DNA of 64,000 nucleotides. Source: Pomacea canaliculata (taxonomy: Eukaryota; Mollusca; Gastropoda; Architaenioglossa; Ampullariidae). The DNA lies in the NCBI RefSeq assembly GCF_003073045.1, contig NC_037601.1, positions 8,419,807 to 8,483,806 on the forward strand, read 5' to 3'. A program made the position numbers and the translations under genes. The notes beneath the pieces were generated by a model, which worked only from the letters and a program-made list of their open reading frames with translations, ran no database searches and was not told where the DNA came from. Each line of letters opens with the position of its first letter. Position 1 is the stretch's first letter. Below, in pieces: positions 1 through 13,833 of the stretch.

Positions 1-3000
1 TGCTCACTGGAAAAGCCAGGACCAACACAGTCTCCTCAGAATCTGAACAATTGATTGGTAGATATGCTTCTCCAAACCAAGAGCAGCCAGATGTCATGTG
101 CAGCACAGCTAATGCCAGGAAGCTAGAGCTCATCAAAGAGGTTTCTAGTGTACATGCCATTATCAAAGCAAGTGATCACTTTGGGGAGATCATCTATCAT
201 GCCTGCTGCAAACCATCAAGAAACAGCATCAGAGGTACCTCTCCCTACCAAAGGGTGCAGTCAAGGACAGGCTACTTCTTCCAAATTCATCTATCTCAAA
301 GTTGTCCCTGAGCAAAGGAGAGAGGGAACGGGGGAAAAGTCAGTGTTTTTGCAGGGAGAAAGTGCAGTGTTGATGACGGGAGATGAAAAACCTCTGGATG
401 TGGAAGGCATTTTTTGTTCATCTAAGGGGACAAGTAAGCTGGCAGATGGCTGTTCAGTTCAGTCTCAACAGGGGCATCACCTTGCTGGTTCTTTGCCACC
501 AAATGTAGTGGTGGAGGTAGTTCCTGCAGTCTCTTCAGGTGCTGATTTAACGGGACTTCACAGTCGATCAAATAGCCCACGGTCACTGCATGGCATGAAG
601 GGATCTCCTGCATTTGAAGGTAGCAGCCAAGAGGCAGCATTGACAGCTCACCCTGAGACCAGGAGGTCAAGCTCAGAGGAGATAGTAGGGGACAATATAG
701 GGATTCTCAAGAAAAGCAAGGGGGAGTCCAGGGAAAGAGATGTACCAGATGATTCAAGAAATTCCTTGCAGCCAAGAGGCAGTAGCATTGCCAGAGCTGG
801 AGACAATGTAGAAAAGACTTCTGAAGCAGGCATTCAACTTGGTCAGTCCAACAAAAGTGAACTGGCTGTTACACTTTTGTCCCTATTGCAGAAAGAGCCC
901 AAAATAGAGCCTGCATGTCCTCAGAGATCTCTCAGTACAGAGGAGGTACCTGATGAAGCTGCAGCATCTCAGGAGTCACCATCTCGACCTCCAAGCACGA
1001 TGTCTGACACTGATTCGGCTTCAAAGGACACGGCCTATGGGGATGCTGGCTCAGAAGATCTGACATCTGAAGGAGAATCAGCAGTTGTGGGCAGGGATCA
1101 TGGCAGAGGCGGCCGGGGCATTTGCTCCTCATTGTTGGCTGTGATTGAGCAGCTTCGTGAGCGGTGAGTCTGTGATTGAAACCTTGGAAATCTGCTTTTA
1201 GATTTTAAAAGTCTTTGCTGAATAGTTTAAGAAAATCTGTTGGCTAGAACTTTGGTCAGCCATGGCCCTGAAGGACGCAAGCAGGTTTATATGTTTGTCA
1301 TCAAGTGAGCTCAAGAACTATATTTTAAATCTGATTTTCGTCTCCTTTTTTCCTACATTTTCTATTGTTTTTCTCAGTTCTTAGGGAATAACAGCTTTTT
1401 TGTGCGGTCAAAGGTTATACTTTGTGGGGAAAAGTTAGTTTCAGGACACATTTTCCTGAACAGCAACACTGTTTGGTGTTGTTACCTCCACAGTCAAGTT
1501 TTCTCTGTGTACATGTGTGTTTGTCCACACAATGTTCTTTCAAAATTACTGAACCACTGACAGTTTTTTTTTTGGTTGCTGTGTGAAGCACTTTTAGCCT
1601 GTCTTTGATGGTGGTGTAAAGGGCTATATAAATTTTATTATTATAATTATGTACCATAAGAAATACACAGCATTTATGGCTTCACTTTGTTGTTGTTATG
1701 TGATTATTAATATTTGTGGGTTTCCATCTGCAGCTCAAAGTCAGAAAGTGATATTGAAGACAAATCTGCTCAGAATCATCCTCCACCAAAAAAGCGCTCG
1801 TCACGGCGACGAGTCAAAGGGCATTACATGATGATGCTTTGGTGATGGAAGACTGTGCCAACATTGAGCATGTTACAGCAGATGATGGGGTTGCCTACCG
1901 GTGTAAACTGTGCCATTACACTAGCTCACGGACGCCACTGATACGCTTACACATGCGCACTCATAGGCCCAAGGTTGGTTTGGAGCTCTTTTCAAGCATA
2001 TGCATTTCATATTTGACTTTATGAGTTTCCTTTTTTTTTTTTCTTCAGAATAAAAATGTCCTTGTCTTTTTATCTTTTGGCTGCTTTTGCATTCATTCAC
2101 AGTCTTCTGGGGAAAGTGAAGCCTTTAAGGGGGTCATGATCTAGAGATTTAGAAAGTGACAGTGGTTCATACACATTTTGAATGGTACAGTAGCATAGCA
2201 ACAATCATTCCTTGATCAGTATAGTAATGTAAAAGCAATCATTCTTTGTAGAGTAACATCTTTTCTTTCTCTCTTTTTTTTTTTTTCCTACATGGAAAGG
2301 GAGTTTGTGCCTGATACTTAAGATATCTAGACCTGTTGTCACTCATTTGGAACTTTATGTTTGACAGTCAAACCCTTTGGCTACTTATTTACAAATGGTT
2401 TTAGACAGTGTGCACAGCATGAATTAGCAGCAGTGCTTCCATGTTGCAGGAACCATTTGAATGTTCCTTGTGTACCCTGGTGGCTGATTCCAATGAAGAA
2501 CTTCAAGAGCACATGATGCAGCACTGTAAGGCCCGCACCTACCCCTGTAAATTTTGCCCACAGTTGTTCAACCACAAGTCCACCCTTCGAGCCCACATGC
2601 GTGCTCACAATGATGCTGATCCATTCCTGTGCGATCTCTGTGACTTTGAGACCTCAAGCCCCTTAGAGTATAGGGCCCACATGCAGAAGCACTCAAGCCG
2701 TGCCCTGATCCGGTGTCCTAGGTGCCCAGCCATCCTTACTTCACGCCAGGACCTTGGGCTGCACATCAGAAGTGGCTGTCCCATGAAAGGATCAACAAGG
2801 ATTTGTGGTAGTCCTGGCAGGGATGACAATGCAAACAATAGCTTGGGGATGGCTCTTGCTGAGGAGAATACTGGCAGCGAGCAGCTTGCTTGTTTGCGTT
2901 GCGGGTTCAGAACGCATGATGTGAAGGAACTGAAAGAGCACGTCAGTAGTCATTTGGTGACAGGCAGCATGGGGTCAGGTGTAGGGTGGGTTGAGGTGGA

Positions 3001-3616
3001 TCCTCTCAAGGAACCTCTCCAGGAACCTCTCCAGTGTGCCCTCTGTGACTTCACAGCTGTGTCCACTCGCAGCCTCAAGTCTCACATGAAGCGGCATGCT
3101 AACGACCAGCGGTATGTCCAGCAGCCCCTGGAGCAGTACAAATGCTCATTGTGTGGCTACATCTGCCATCACCTGCCTTCTCTGAAATCCCACATGTGGC
3201 GCCATGCCTCAGATGCCAACTACAGCTACCAGTTCACCAATGATGTCATTAATGCAGCTATTGACTATGACACACGAGCAGATGTCTCATCAATCCCTGG
3301 CAGCCCTGTTGCTGCAGCAGACACCAGTGATACCAATGGACCTGAACTTTTGGAGAAAGTGTTCTCAGCAGAAAGGCGTATTATCGAAGGACAGCTCAGC
3401 AAAACAACAGGTGGTGCTAGGCCAGTGTGCTGGGTAACCTTTTGTTGCTGCCAGTGTGGTTTCGAGACCATCAACAAAGCAAAGCTGAACCTACATATGC
3501 GCACCCATGCAGACATCATAAACCGCACACTTAGGATAGGCAGCACCCAGGGCATTGATGGGATTATTCAGTCTCACCAAGGAGAGAACGTGAAGTGTCT
3601 GGACCCATCAAAATGA
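1..3616 (+). CDS. ZNF507: ZNF507-like C2H2 zinc-finger protein, 5'-partial, three exons
   Basis: Exons are about 3-1163, 1734-1973 and 2450-3616 (TGA-free to a stop at 3614-3616), with donors GTGAGT at 1164 and GTTGGT at 1974 and acceptors ending at 1733 and 2449. The first exon codes a long acidic/serine-rich disordered region ending in SSLLAVIEQLRER, which recalls vertebrate ZNF507. The next exons carry about nine C2H2-type fingers, starting with YRCKLCHYT and including KCSLCGY followed by SLKSHMWRHASD, and the final FCCCQCGFE finger; their order and spacing match ZNF507 as I remember it. ZNF507 is a nuclear, presumably DNA-binding factor. Odd points: the open frame changes somewhere in 127-311, and again in exon 2 between the acceptor and about 1830. 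These may be assembly indels or gene decay. The start codon lies outside the window. The finger part is certain; the exact exon-2 start is not. Confidence 0.9.
1585..1648 (+). repeat. Short dispersed-element 3' tail inside ZNF507 intron
   Basis: An 'agcacttttagcctg' stretch runs into 'ggctatataaat' and then ATT repeats. The same kind of ending occurs at 14573-14612 and 11095-11165 and, inverted, at 10083-10175 and 18897-18990. Recurrence of the tail suggests a dispersed SINE/LINE 3' end. The family is not identified. Confidence 0.4.
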
Positions 3617-4550
3617 AGATCATTTATGAGTCAGTGTAATCAGAGTTGTTTTTTTTTGTATTCCAGTTACATTTTAAATAGTAAGCAAATAGTTATGATA
3701 GAAATTAGCATTATTGATCCAAAGACTTGATTCAAGAGTGAAGGTGTGATCACACATGCTGTCATTTGTGTGTGCAGTTCATATTGATATCTCTATTAAT
3801 TCTTTCATATTTTTTTTATATAAGACTTTCAGCTAGAAACTGAAATGAATCATATGATCCTAATGAAAAAATGTTGTTTCTGACTAATAGGAAGTTAAGA
3901 TCTTGTTTATTAAACCTGCATGTTTTTGATTTTCAGAATATTCTTCCTTGGAATTATATCACTGTTTGTGTGATGGGGAAGGATTTGACTGGCAGGATTG
4001 TAATATATTTTGACTAAAATGATACATGTGATGTGTACATACATGTTCATGCACACAGTTACCGACAGGTGATGATCAACAGATTGGATCAAATTTATTC
4101 TAAAAGGTTAGCTGACATTAACTATGCAGGACTAAAACTAAGTATTTTTTTTAATGTGCCATCAGAATCTTCTTATTTGTTGTTCTTGGTTATCTAGAAA
4201 TAGAAATAAAATGCAGTGTGTCAAACTGATGGAATATTTTTTTATTTTTTTTTGATTCATTCACCTTGGTGAACATATTGAAATTAGGTAATTTATGTAC
4301 AGTTGGGGTTTCTGTGTAACAATTTCCAGTGAATCCCAGTTTTGTTGTAATTTGCATTTAAACAAGGGGAAAATGTAGAACATTCTTAATTATGCATTCT
4401 TTACAGCTGAAGAGTGGCAATGGCCATGGGTTCTTTTTGCCTGTCTAAGGTTTGTTGCAAGCTAAATCGAAATGTTTATTGCTATGTTTATGAATGCAAA
4501 ACAATGAAGTTAGGATTAATTTTTTAAATAAAACTATGTTAAACAATGAT
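3617..4550 (+). other. ZNF507 3' UTR with poly(A) signals
   Basis: AT-rich sequence follows the ZNF507 stop. AATAAA occurs at 4205-4210 and at 4527-4532; either could end the transcript. No coding sequence was seen here. Confidence 0.5.
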
Positions 4551-7500
4551 CTGAACAGTCAAGCTGGAATATATTTACATTTTTTTAATTTTTACAAAGT
4601 GTTGAGTTGACTATGTTATTATTTACCTGTTGGTAATTGTTTGGATATATTTTGCTTTTCAGAACTTTTTATGTGCAGTATGTTTAATATACTTAAGTTT
4701 TGAGTTAAACTGGATTCTGGGAGAGGAATTTAAGGGCATTTTGAAGGGGCGACAGGAATAAAAGATAAAGGAAAAGACCGTCCAACCTTATTTGCATAAT
4801 CTCAAAGAATCTGGTACAGCTATTAACTTGCATAATTTATTTTTCCATAGACAAGGGGTGAAAAGAGTAGGAACCATTTTTCAAGCACTCATGCTGCAAA
4901 CATTTCAGGGCAGATTGTTAAAATTTGTCGTTTACTGTGTATCAGCTGATGCTGCCTTCAGCGAGAACAGAAAAATATGCAGTGTAGTATTCCCAGGCTT
5001 TTAGTCAGGTAATTAGCTATAGCTTGCACTATTACCTTAATAACTCATTTAAATGCTATGCATATATTGTCATTTTACCCATCACTCTTAAAATTTCCTT
5101 TTATTGGTGTTCTATCATTTTCCTGCTTCTAGCTTTATTAGAATGTACATGCAAACATTTATCTTGTTTGTTGTAGGGGATTTTATTTTGACACATTCTT
5201 GGGCAGCCTGTATAGTCTAACTACCTTGTATTTTTTTTTTTTCTATGGTCTTAGAGAGATGAATGTGTTGATGTCAAGAATTTTACAAGCTTATGATTTA
5301 TCAGTGTAACATTTAATAACAGATTAGGTTAATAATTTCACCAAATGTGTGTCTGTGCTTTTGTTTAATTTGGCTGAAGTTTTATCCTTTCTTTTTATGT
5401 TGTCGCTGACAATACATGTATAAAGTTTATCCACAATCCAAGATTTTTCTGTCTCTGTAACCTGAGTTGCATACATTTCTCACTAGCAGACTATGACACT
5501 CAGGTATCAGAAAACCCATCCCAAATGATTCGCTCAAGACCATCCACTCCCCGCAGTTTGTGCTGTAAACTCAGTATATGTAATGCTGAACAATAATTTG
5601 GGTTTTGTTTTTTTGTTTTTTTTAAGTGAAAATTTATCTTAGTGGAGATTTTTCAAAGTTGTAATGGTTAGCTCTAATCTACTTTTTCTTGACTGTACTA
5701 CACCAGTCTGTACACAGTTATCATGTCTTTTGACCCAAGGCAGCAGACACATCCTGCTTCAATCACCACCAGCAACTTTCAGTTGTGCATGTTATTGTAC
5801 CTCTTGAATCATTTTCATGATTACCTTTTCATGGCATGGAATGGTCACTTTTTTTCCTTTGTCATGATATGCTTTAATGTTGGTCTGATACTTTTTTTCC
5901 GTTTGTTCACATATCTTGTTAATTCTACAGTTCTCACATATTTTTACCTGTGAGAATGATTGCAGTGAATCTACAATATTTTAATCTGTTATGTGCCTTT
6001 ATTTTCATTTTTGAGCAAGTCTTGTGTGAAAAAATAGTTGTTTTTTTTTTTTTTGCTGTTGTTGTGGTCTTTAAATATGCTGGTGTGCCGTATTTTAGCT
6101 TTTCTATTTTTGGTACAATGCAGCTTTTACTTTTTGGTGTTATTGTGAACAACCTCATTTAGCTGTGTTGTTAATTTTAATCTGATTTTAATATTACAGT
6201 GTTTTGTTAATGTGTAATGATGCTGTTGTCCTCTAATATGTCCTTCCCACCCCATGTAATTCCAGAGTGATTAAATGTAAATAGTAATAGGATTAGTTTT
6301 TAAATCAAACGCAGCAGCAGGAACTCTATTTGTTTAGTTGTTGTAAGACTATCATTTTTATAAAAAGGTATTGTGAACAAGAATTTACAGGTCAGAACAA
6401 GCTCCAGGATTTTTTTTTTGTCAGTTTCTTTTTCTTTTGTTTTCAGAAGAAGTTGGGGGTAGTTCTTTTGTTGGATGTAATGAAAAATTGCTTCATTTCT
6501 CTAGACTCTATGAGAAGTTAGCATAACATTATTTGGTTGTTAAAAAAACCTTTTGTGCTGATAATGAGGTCTACTCTTATCATGGTCATACCTTTTGCAC
6601 AGTTCCCTCTTCGGTTCTTTAAATGAGGAAAGTAAGTGACAGTGAGTCACACAAAAAATGTCTCCGCACACTGAATTTGCCAACCCTATGACTAATGGAT
6701 AATTTTTGGAAGGCATACTAAATGAAGAATTGCAGCTGTAATTGCCCTTTTTGTTTTTAAATCGTACAATTGTCAGACATCTAAATCATAAAACTGTAGG
6801 AAAAAAGTAGTGATAAGTGAGTATACAAGTTGTTAATTATACATTAAAAAGCATCTGTAATGAGAACTTGGCATTAATGTTTACAATAATTAGTAGGTAA
6901 ATTATTACATATCTGGTATGTTTGTGGAGTTGATGTGTTCATGCTTCTTTATAGTTTGACCTTTTCCCTCACACAACATAAAGATGAGAAATTCTTCTCA
7001 ACATGCATGGCCAGTAGAGTTTTATTTGTTAGTTTCAAGGTCACATTTACTTATCAGTATTTGTACCAAAGACTTACAACATATTTCATGCAACATTGTG
7101 TGTGCGAAAAGGAGCAGTCACCTGTGAGATTGTGATTCATTGAATTGTGTTTGATATTTCTTTTTTTCCTGTTCTGTATTGTTAATTATCCATTTCAAGT
7201 CAGAACAGATTTTATCATCAGAAGTAAGATATATAGACACTTTTAACACCTCCTTGTTAGTTTTCCCATAATGATTATCCAGAGTCTGCAACATGCTATG
7301 GTATCTGGTGCATAGATTCCTTTGCTGATAAACAACTTATTTGAACATGGTATAGTTAACAGCACCAATCTTTTTTTTTGTGTCTGATGGAACATTTTTT
7401 GTTTTAGGATATTATTATGGTAAATATGGAAGATCTAGAAGCTTCACGATTTGCAAGTTGAAGAAGGGACTTGAGTATGTTTTCAGAATTGAATCCTGCA

Positions 7501-8952
7501 TGTGCCCTCAGGAAATCTTTAACTTTTTCAGAGCATGTAGTCCACTCAAATGTATGCAGAGTTTAGTGCAAGGGCTTTTTGTGGAGGAGGAAATGATGAT
7601 GATAAATTACAAGAGAAACATCATTCCTGGATTGGCAGCACTTCAGAGCCAAAAAAAGTTTGAACGTTTTTCAGCTGAGGCCTTTGACCTTACCCCACCA
7701 AATCCCTGTGCCCATTTTTAGTCATCTGATTGATGCCTAGCCTTCAGTCTTCCTGTTGCAGATTATCTACAGTTGTTTGCTGTAGTCATACAGAAACAGT
7801 CTAGTCAAAACTGGAGCTTAAAACCAGTTACTGTTTCAGCAATCTCTCACACACATTATAAAGTGATTGTCTGGGGGAAGTTCTCACTCCAGAATCTCAA
7901 AATATGAATATTATCATGTGTAGCTTATAGATTATTTTGTTTTCCTCCTGTCAACATTAACCTTCATGTGCATTTTACTTTGTTCATTTATATATATTAA
8001 TTGCTTGTATTTTCTTTTCTTTTAGTTTCCGTCCCTTAAAATAAAAATTAAACATACAGCAATCTGTCATTTGCTTTTTTTCTGGAAAAGGTGTTGCAGG
8101 AGAAAGTAAGATGGTTGGTTTTCCCTTATTTAAATTGAACAACAAAGCACAAGTCCCATGAGCAGATGTCATCATCAATGGTTCGTTTCGGGTCCTTAAT
8201 CTACGGCGCCAACCTCTCCAAGAAAATTGAGTCTTTGTAGATATTTCAAACGAAAACCTTTACAGTTTGTGCAACAATGTCCACATGATAGACATGCCGG
8301 CAAATCAGCGACACTCCAGATACACAATCACACACACTGAGACCATGGACATGTATTGACCTAATCCTAAACCCCCAACCTGGAGGGCCAAGGTGCAACA
8401 TTTTAGCCTGGCCTCTCCCCTGACAGACCTGTTCGGCTTGGTCACACCTGCCAGGAGCACAAGACTCCTGACCACATAGCTCTGTGGATCGACAAGGCAC
8501 GCAAGCCACCACAAGGCAAGTTGCACCAACTGGTGGTGGGCAACACATTGGCCAAGGGCCTCAGTTTTCTTCCATAAAATATTCTGTTCATCAAGTCAAT
8601 CCTGTTTATAATACATGTTCACCTTGGCTGACTTTCGGCATACAAGTTTTTGAATTTTAATGTTACATTTCTTTTAATTTTTGTGATCAAATCAGGGAAT
8701 ATTAAACACGCCGCTATCACTCTTAGATACCTGCTGTGATGTTGCACTATGTAAGCTTTAATCATCATTTATCCGTTCCTCTAACCAATGGTAAAACAAT
8801 TCTCTCCCCAATGCTCCTCTTTCTTATTTGCTCTCAACTCACAACACATGCACTCACAGCACATTTTTTCATGCACAAAAATCTTAATCATGATTTCTTT
8901 CTCTCACACAAACATCGCAAAGCAAACAAAAAGAAAAATAAAATATGAACAA
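4551..8952. other. AT-rich spacer between two converging genes
   Basis: Strongly AT-rich, with homopolymer T runs. The longest open frame, 7380-7721, has low-complexity, T-rich codon use and no recognisable domain, so it is not called a gene. The segment about 8240-8560 is clearly richer in GC than its surroundings and looks like a fragment of an inserted repeat, but I could not assign it. The whole stretch may partly be alternative 3' UTR of ZNF507. Confidence 0.5.
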
Positions 8953-8958
8953 TTTATT
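8953..8958 (-). terminator. Poly(A) signal of UBE2C gene
   Basis: TTTATT on the plus strand (AATAAA on the minus strand) lies about 100 bases past the UBE2C stop codon, a normal distance for a short 3' UTR. Confidence 0.5.
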
Positions 8959-9057
8959 AGGTCTAAACAGAAAACACCAGGAATGTCTCTGGACTTTTTC
9001 AATGATGAGCAATGACTGGTCCTTTCACTAAAAGAGAACACATCAGCCTCGTTGTTC

Positions 9058-12000
9058 TCATGACGACTGCTTGCTGCGAACATCCTTCTCGTACTTTTCT
9101 AATAGCTCTTTTCTATATTGTTCTTGGTTAGACCACAAATCTGCTGCATATGTGTTAAGAGGACTGTCGTTGTTGGGCTCTGCAACAGTTTTTAAAAATG
9201 TTATTCGAGGTGTAAAGAAATCTCATTTGGCATCAAAACTGTCAAGAAGGATAAGGATTAAAAAAAGCCTGAAAGCAAATGTTTCTCTGCTCAGGTGGGG
9301 CAGTTCCCTCCTGCAAGATCAATAGTGTGAAAAATTATACTAACTGTAGGTTTAGGCCCCATTTGATTCCACACTGTTAAAGCTTCAATGCAGAATGAAG
9401 CAATTATTTTATTTTTTATTATCATCCCCATCATTATCAGAAAATGGCCTTTTCATGTTAGTCTTCAAAATAAGATTGCCTGCATCTTTCCTTGGACCGG
9501 TTCGGACATGTTTGGACATGGTTCGGGGAAGTTTCATAGATGCTTGTGTAACCTGCTCATTCCAGCCTCCCTATACATTGATAGAACTTATAATTTGTGT
9601 AGTTCACCCTGCTACAACCGAGTTAAGATAGTAAGGCACTATAGTGCGTACCTCCTAGAAGACTCTGTATAGACAGAAGAACTGTGCGAACTTCATACAG
9701 AGCAGACCATTTATCTTTCAAAATGTCCAGGCAAATGTTGCCATGATGATCCACATTGGGATGAAAACACGGTGTGGTAAACTTCACTGTAGGGGCCTCA
9801 TAAGGATAACCACTGGGAAAGTCCATTGTCAGCTTGTAGGCAAGACCCTCATAAACCTGGAAATAAAAAATGTATCCAACTTTGGTGTGACAGGTCTGAG
9901 TCTTTAATGATATTTACTAAATGAATTTTTAAAACTTAACAGTTTTATAAAATAAACTGAATCATCACAAATGAAGAGGCACTTTCTGAAATCTCAACTG
10001 AATATAAGAGCAGTGCTTTGGAGTGTCTGACCATCATTTTGCATTTAGTTTTATATGTAATCCATTAGGCTGCAAAGAAAGCTGAACAAATGCATATAAT
10101 AATACTAATAATAATAAAAGTAAATTTATAGAGAACTTTACTCCATCAAAAGCTAGATCCAAAAGCTTTACAAAAAAAAAAAAAAAAAAAGTAAAATAAT
10201 AATAATAATGATCTCAAAGGGTTCAAATGTTGCATAAATGAATGCCTTCGACATAAATGAAGTCACTACAGCTCTGTATCACAACCAAAATATCCATTTC
10301 TAGCCGTCTTTGATTGTCTTTCGACCAGCAGTTATGGTTTGTAGTTGTGGTTGGTATCAGTGGTAATAGTAGTGGTGATGGCAGCAATAACACACACACA
10401 TATATGTTTCTGGCACACAACTCGCAGAGGAAGCATCAACACAGTGGCAGTGAAGAAAATGAAAGAAGCAAGAGGCAGGGTTGTAGAAGAGAGATTACAG
10501 AATAAATTCGATGCTTGTCAACTCATGCAGATCCAGAATCTAAAGCAGCGGGAGGGGATAGAAGTGTATAGGAAAATATTGCAAGGAAACATCTATGGAA
10601 AGTGTTGAACTATAGGGAAGTGAAGAATGAATCCAGCAAATGAACTGGAGGTGAAATGATGCAGATATAGTGTTTTAGACAACAAGGGGGCACAGACTCA
10701 GAAAAAACAGAATTAGCAACGGTGCACCAGCCTACCAAACAAATTGCTATCTAAAGAAAAGGGTCAGTTCATGACATTACTTTCTATGTTAAACGGATGT
10801 TTCTTTTTTGGCACTTTGACCAAAACAATTGCATATATTACAAGAACAATGGAAAATCAAAGAAATCGCACAAGTATTATTTCAGCTCAGCGCTTCCATT
10901 TTTTCTTCACAGACTTTGTGTCTGTCTTGTGTTCTTACTATTTTGTATGTTTATGCACACATTATTGTAAGAGGGGAAGATTTTCTTTTCAAAATAGTAA
11001 TTATTGTGATTTTTCTTACTATGCTCATATGGTTTTGCTGGTCTGTAAGCAACAAATTTTGTTATTATATTTTTATATTACTTTGGTTTGGCCTTTAGCA
11101 GAGCACTTTGAGTCTGCTACTTTAGTGGGGACTGGCCCTATTAAAAACCGTCTTTATTATTATTTTTCTCTAATTATATAATTGTTGCCCTGAAGCTTTA
11201 AAGTGTGTTGATGAGAATTAAGAAGCAAAAAGAGCCAAATTAAAAAAATGAAATAATGGTCTTTTGAGTTTTAAGCATAATATATTTAGCGAGACAAAAA
11301 CAAGAATGTCAGTGTTTATATATGTATTGCAAAGACTCAGAAAGCTACAAGACGGTTTATTACCATTATTTCTCCATCACCTACAGTCTTGATCCTTTCT
11401 TTAATTCCCAAAATGTTCACATATATTCAAAAGCTGGATATAATTCTGTACCTCATGGAATGCCTTAGGTTTCCACACTGACAGTTATAATAATTATTGT
11501 ATTATAGAGATCTTGAGAATCTTGTCTAAAATGTACCTGTCGAGACAAAAGAAACCGGATTTCTATAGACTTACAGTTCCTTTGCCTCCTTCAATTGTGC
11601 CAATCCACTTAAACAAGTTGTCTCCATCTGGAAAAGCTGATACACCTGGATCTGCCGACAGCTGCAAAGACAGTGAAGGAACATTAAAAGTAAAACCATA
11701 TATCCACCTATTCTGTTTCGCTTTTAGCAGAGCATCTTTCAGACAATGGCTTCTCAACAAATAGAAAACTCTTTGGTAAGCTGAATACGTCTGCACATGT
11801 TTCTCAGCCTTCTTATGACTATCTCCTCAGGATTATGAGGATCATTATTAAAGCATGGTTAGTAAATCAACATGAAACAAAGTGATCTTTAAACTTGCCC
11901 CTGACTAACAGCTTGCAAGGACATGACATAAAATCACTGCTGCACAAAGTCTAAGAAGATAGCATCTTTTTAACACAATGCTGTAGTTATAAGGTGTAGG

Positions 12001-13833
12001 TGAGTCATTGCCTCTGGACAAGCAACTTATTGACATACTTATGAACCACTTTCCAGATCCTATGTTTATGTTTTGTTACCTTCAAGCATAACTTGCCACC
12101 ACTTTGTAATTATGGCTCAAACAGTAAACATAAGGGGTCTGGATACTGCTTCATAAGCAATGGAGATAAAATGCCTGTCTGTGATTGTCACTTTATTGCC
12201 CGGGGACAACCACTGTTTCTTCATACCAACAACCCCTAAATGCTTACAGTCCACATTCAGCTAAATCCTAAGTATTTTGCCAAACAGGAATCATCAAAAT
12301 TCAGACAGTTTTGCTCTGGGTTTCTTTCAAGTAATGACAACAAATAGAAATAAAACTGGTTTTAATAATAGAAAACATTTACAATTACAAAGAGCATGGT
12401 ATATTTACTTAACATAAGCACTAACAGCAATACTAACCATTAAACTGCGAAGTTCTTGCTGTAATCTGAAACAGGTAATAAGAACAATGATATGACACAT
12501 AATTATGTCTGGTATTTTCATGATTGTGTCATTTTTAGTAGTAGTGCTAGTATAGTTTAGTCCTTGTTACTCCTTGAGGAGCATAGAATACAATAGAAAA
12601 GAACTCATTGTTTCTGGATTTACATATCCTTATCCAAAAAAAATTTAAGAACACTTGTCCCTCTATCTTCATTCCATTTTCCAAAATAGCTTTGTATTTC
12701 CTTGTACTGCCTTTATAACTTAGTACAGTCATTTCTTATATTTACATATCTTGCATAGTCCTTACTAGATTTAATGTGCAATATTTCTTATATAACAAAA
12801 GTTTCTATTTCATGTGATTAAACTTTGATTTAGAGCATGTCTAATTCATTCAAATTGGTTCAATACTTCCCTTTTGGTTCTCTAATCTTATCTTTGGAAT
12901 ATATTTCTCTATGCCTGTCAGTAATACTCATTTATTCTGCCCCCATTTGTCCTGTGTTCATCCTATTCCTGGGCCTAGGATGATTTGACCTTTTAGTGTT
13001 GGGATGAAACGGTCTTACCTAGGATTAAATGAACATAGCTGGGACGATCTGACTCAGGCTATGGGACAATATTGTCGCGTAGCGCGATCGGGCGTCGCGG
13101 GAGTTGCTCTCTGACAGGCACACTCGCAATCACACAGACTTTCACGCGCCGACGGGAGCGACGAAGCCAATCACTCCTCAGTCGCGTTACGCGACAAATA
13201 TAACTAGGGAAAAATGACATGTGACCTGCCACCTATCCACATTGAATCTTTAAATATGCACTGAAAACACAACTCTTCCTTGAGCATTACTCCTAACAAC
13301 AATCCACACAATGCTATTCCTTTTTCAACCCCTTTTCTGATTATTGCTGCTTCCCTACTTCTCCTTCTGAATCATGACACTCTTAGTTCTTGTTACCAGA
13401 TTCCTCAGTATTTTCTCAGTGTCTTTTATTATTAGTAGTACTGTTTTTCATCTTTCCATTTCTTCATATGTTGTCCATGTCTCATTTTTATCTCATGTGC
13501 TAAGAGCATATGCTCCGGACAAGCGTGAGCTTTACACATCGTGCATTTATTATTATTCCAGATATTTCAATTGATTGAGGCTCTTAATAAAGAAAATTTT
13601 ATTTATGATAATGTTAATGTGACTCATTCTGCGAAAATCATTTAAAAAACTAGTCATTAAGCGTATCAACAAACGATTCGTTCAACTTCTTAACGAATTG
13701 CTGTATGGTCGGCGACAAGAAATCTTAAATAAAGTTACCTTTTTGTTACTGAATGGTTGTCTTTAGAAGCTGCAGTTTTTGTCCCCTTTTGCCTCTGTGG
13801 AGCATTCTGCGGGCCAGTTCGATGAGAACTCAT
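9058..13833 (-). CDS. UBE2C: Ubiquitin-conjugating enzyme E2 C
   Basis: Five minus-strand exons join in phase: 13739-13833, 12438-12465, 11575-11661, 9652-9856 and 9058-9179, giving 178 residues against 179 in human as I recall. The start is MSSHRTGPQ at 13833; the disordered N-terminus ends in VTKRLQQEL, matching the conserved VGKRLQQEL of the human enzyme. The UBC fold follows, with FPSGYPY, the HPN motif at residues 102-104 and the catalytic Cys112 in GNICLDIL, then [10 protein letters not shown] and a C-terminal tail with [14 protein letters not shown]2C works with APC/C to prime ubiquitin on cyclin B and securin, so a cell-cycle role is expected. All splice sites are GT-AG. The 28-bp exon is a micro-exon that gene finders could miss. 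It faces head-to-head with the DUF4806 gene. Confidence 0.96.
10083..10175 (-). repeat. Dispersed-element tail in UBE2C intron
   Basis: ATT-type repeats next to 'tttatagagaactttactcc' look like the minus-strand version of the tail seen at 1585-1648. It lies in the largest UBE2C intron region. A long A run follows at 10171-10190. Confidence 0.3.
13072..13197. mobile_element. 126-bp MITE-like element with terminal inverted repeats
   Basis: The ends TTGTCGCGTAGCGCGA and TCGCGTTACGCGACAA are inverted repeats of 16 bp with one mismatch. They enclose about 95 bp of GC-rich sequence inside a very AT-rich intron of UBE2C. The element is flanked by ATA on both sides (13069-13071 and 13198-13200), which may be a 3-bp target-site duplication as in PIF/Harbinger-type transposons. 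There is no coding capacity, so it would be non-autonomous. The superfamily is a guess. Confidence 0.7.

Noticed and set aside
7380-7721. 113-codon ORF downstream of ZNF507
   Set aside because: T-rich low-complexity codons, no domain, no splice partners; probably chance in AT-rich spacer.
8160-8230. A-box-like TGGCGCCGTAGATTAAGG on the minus strand as a SINE
   Set aside because: No B box at the right distance; may be a truncated head, but not supportable.
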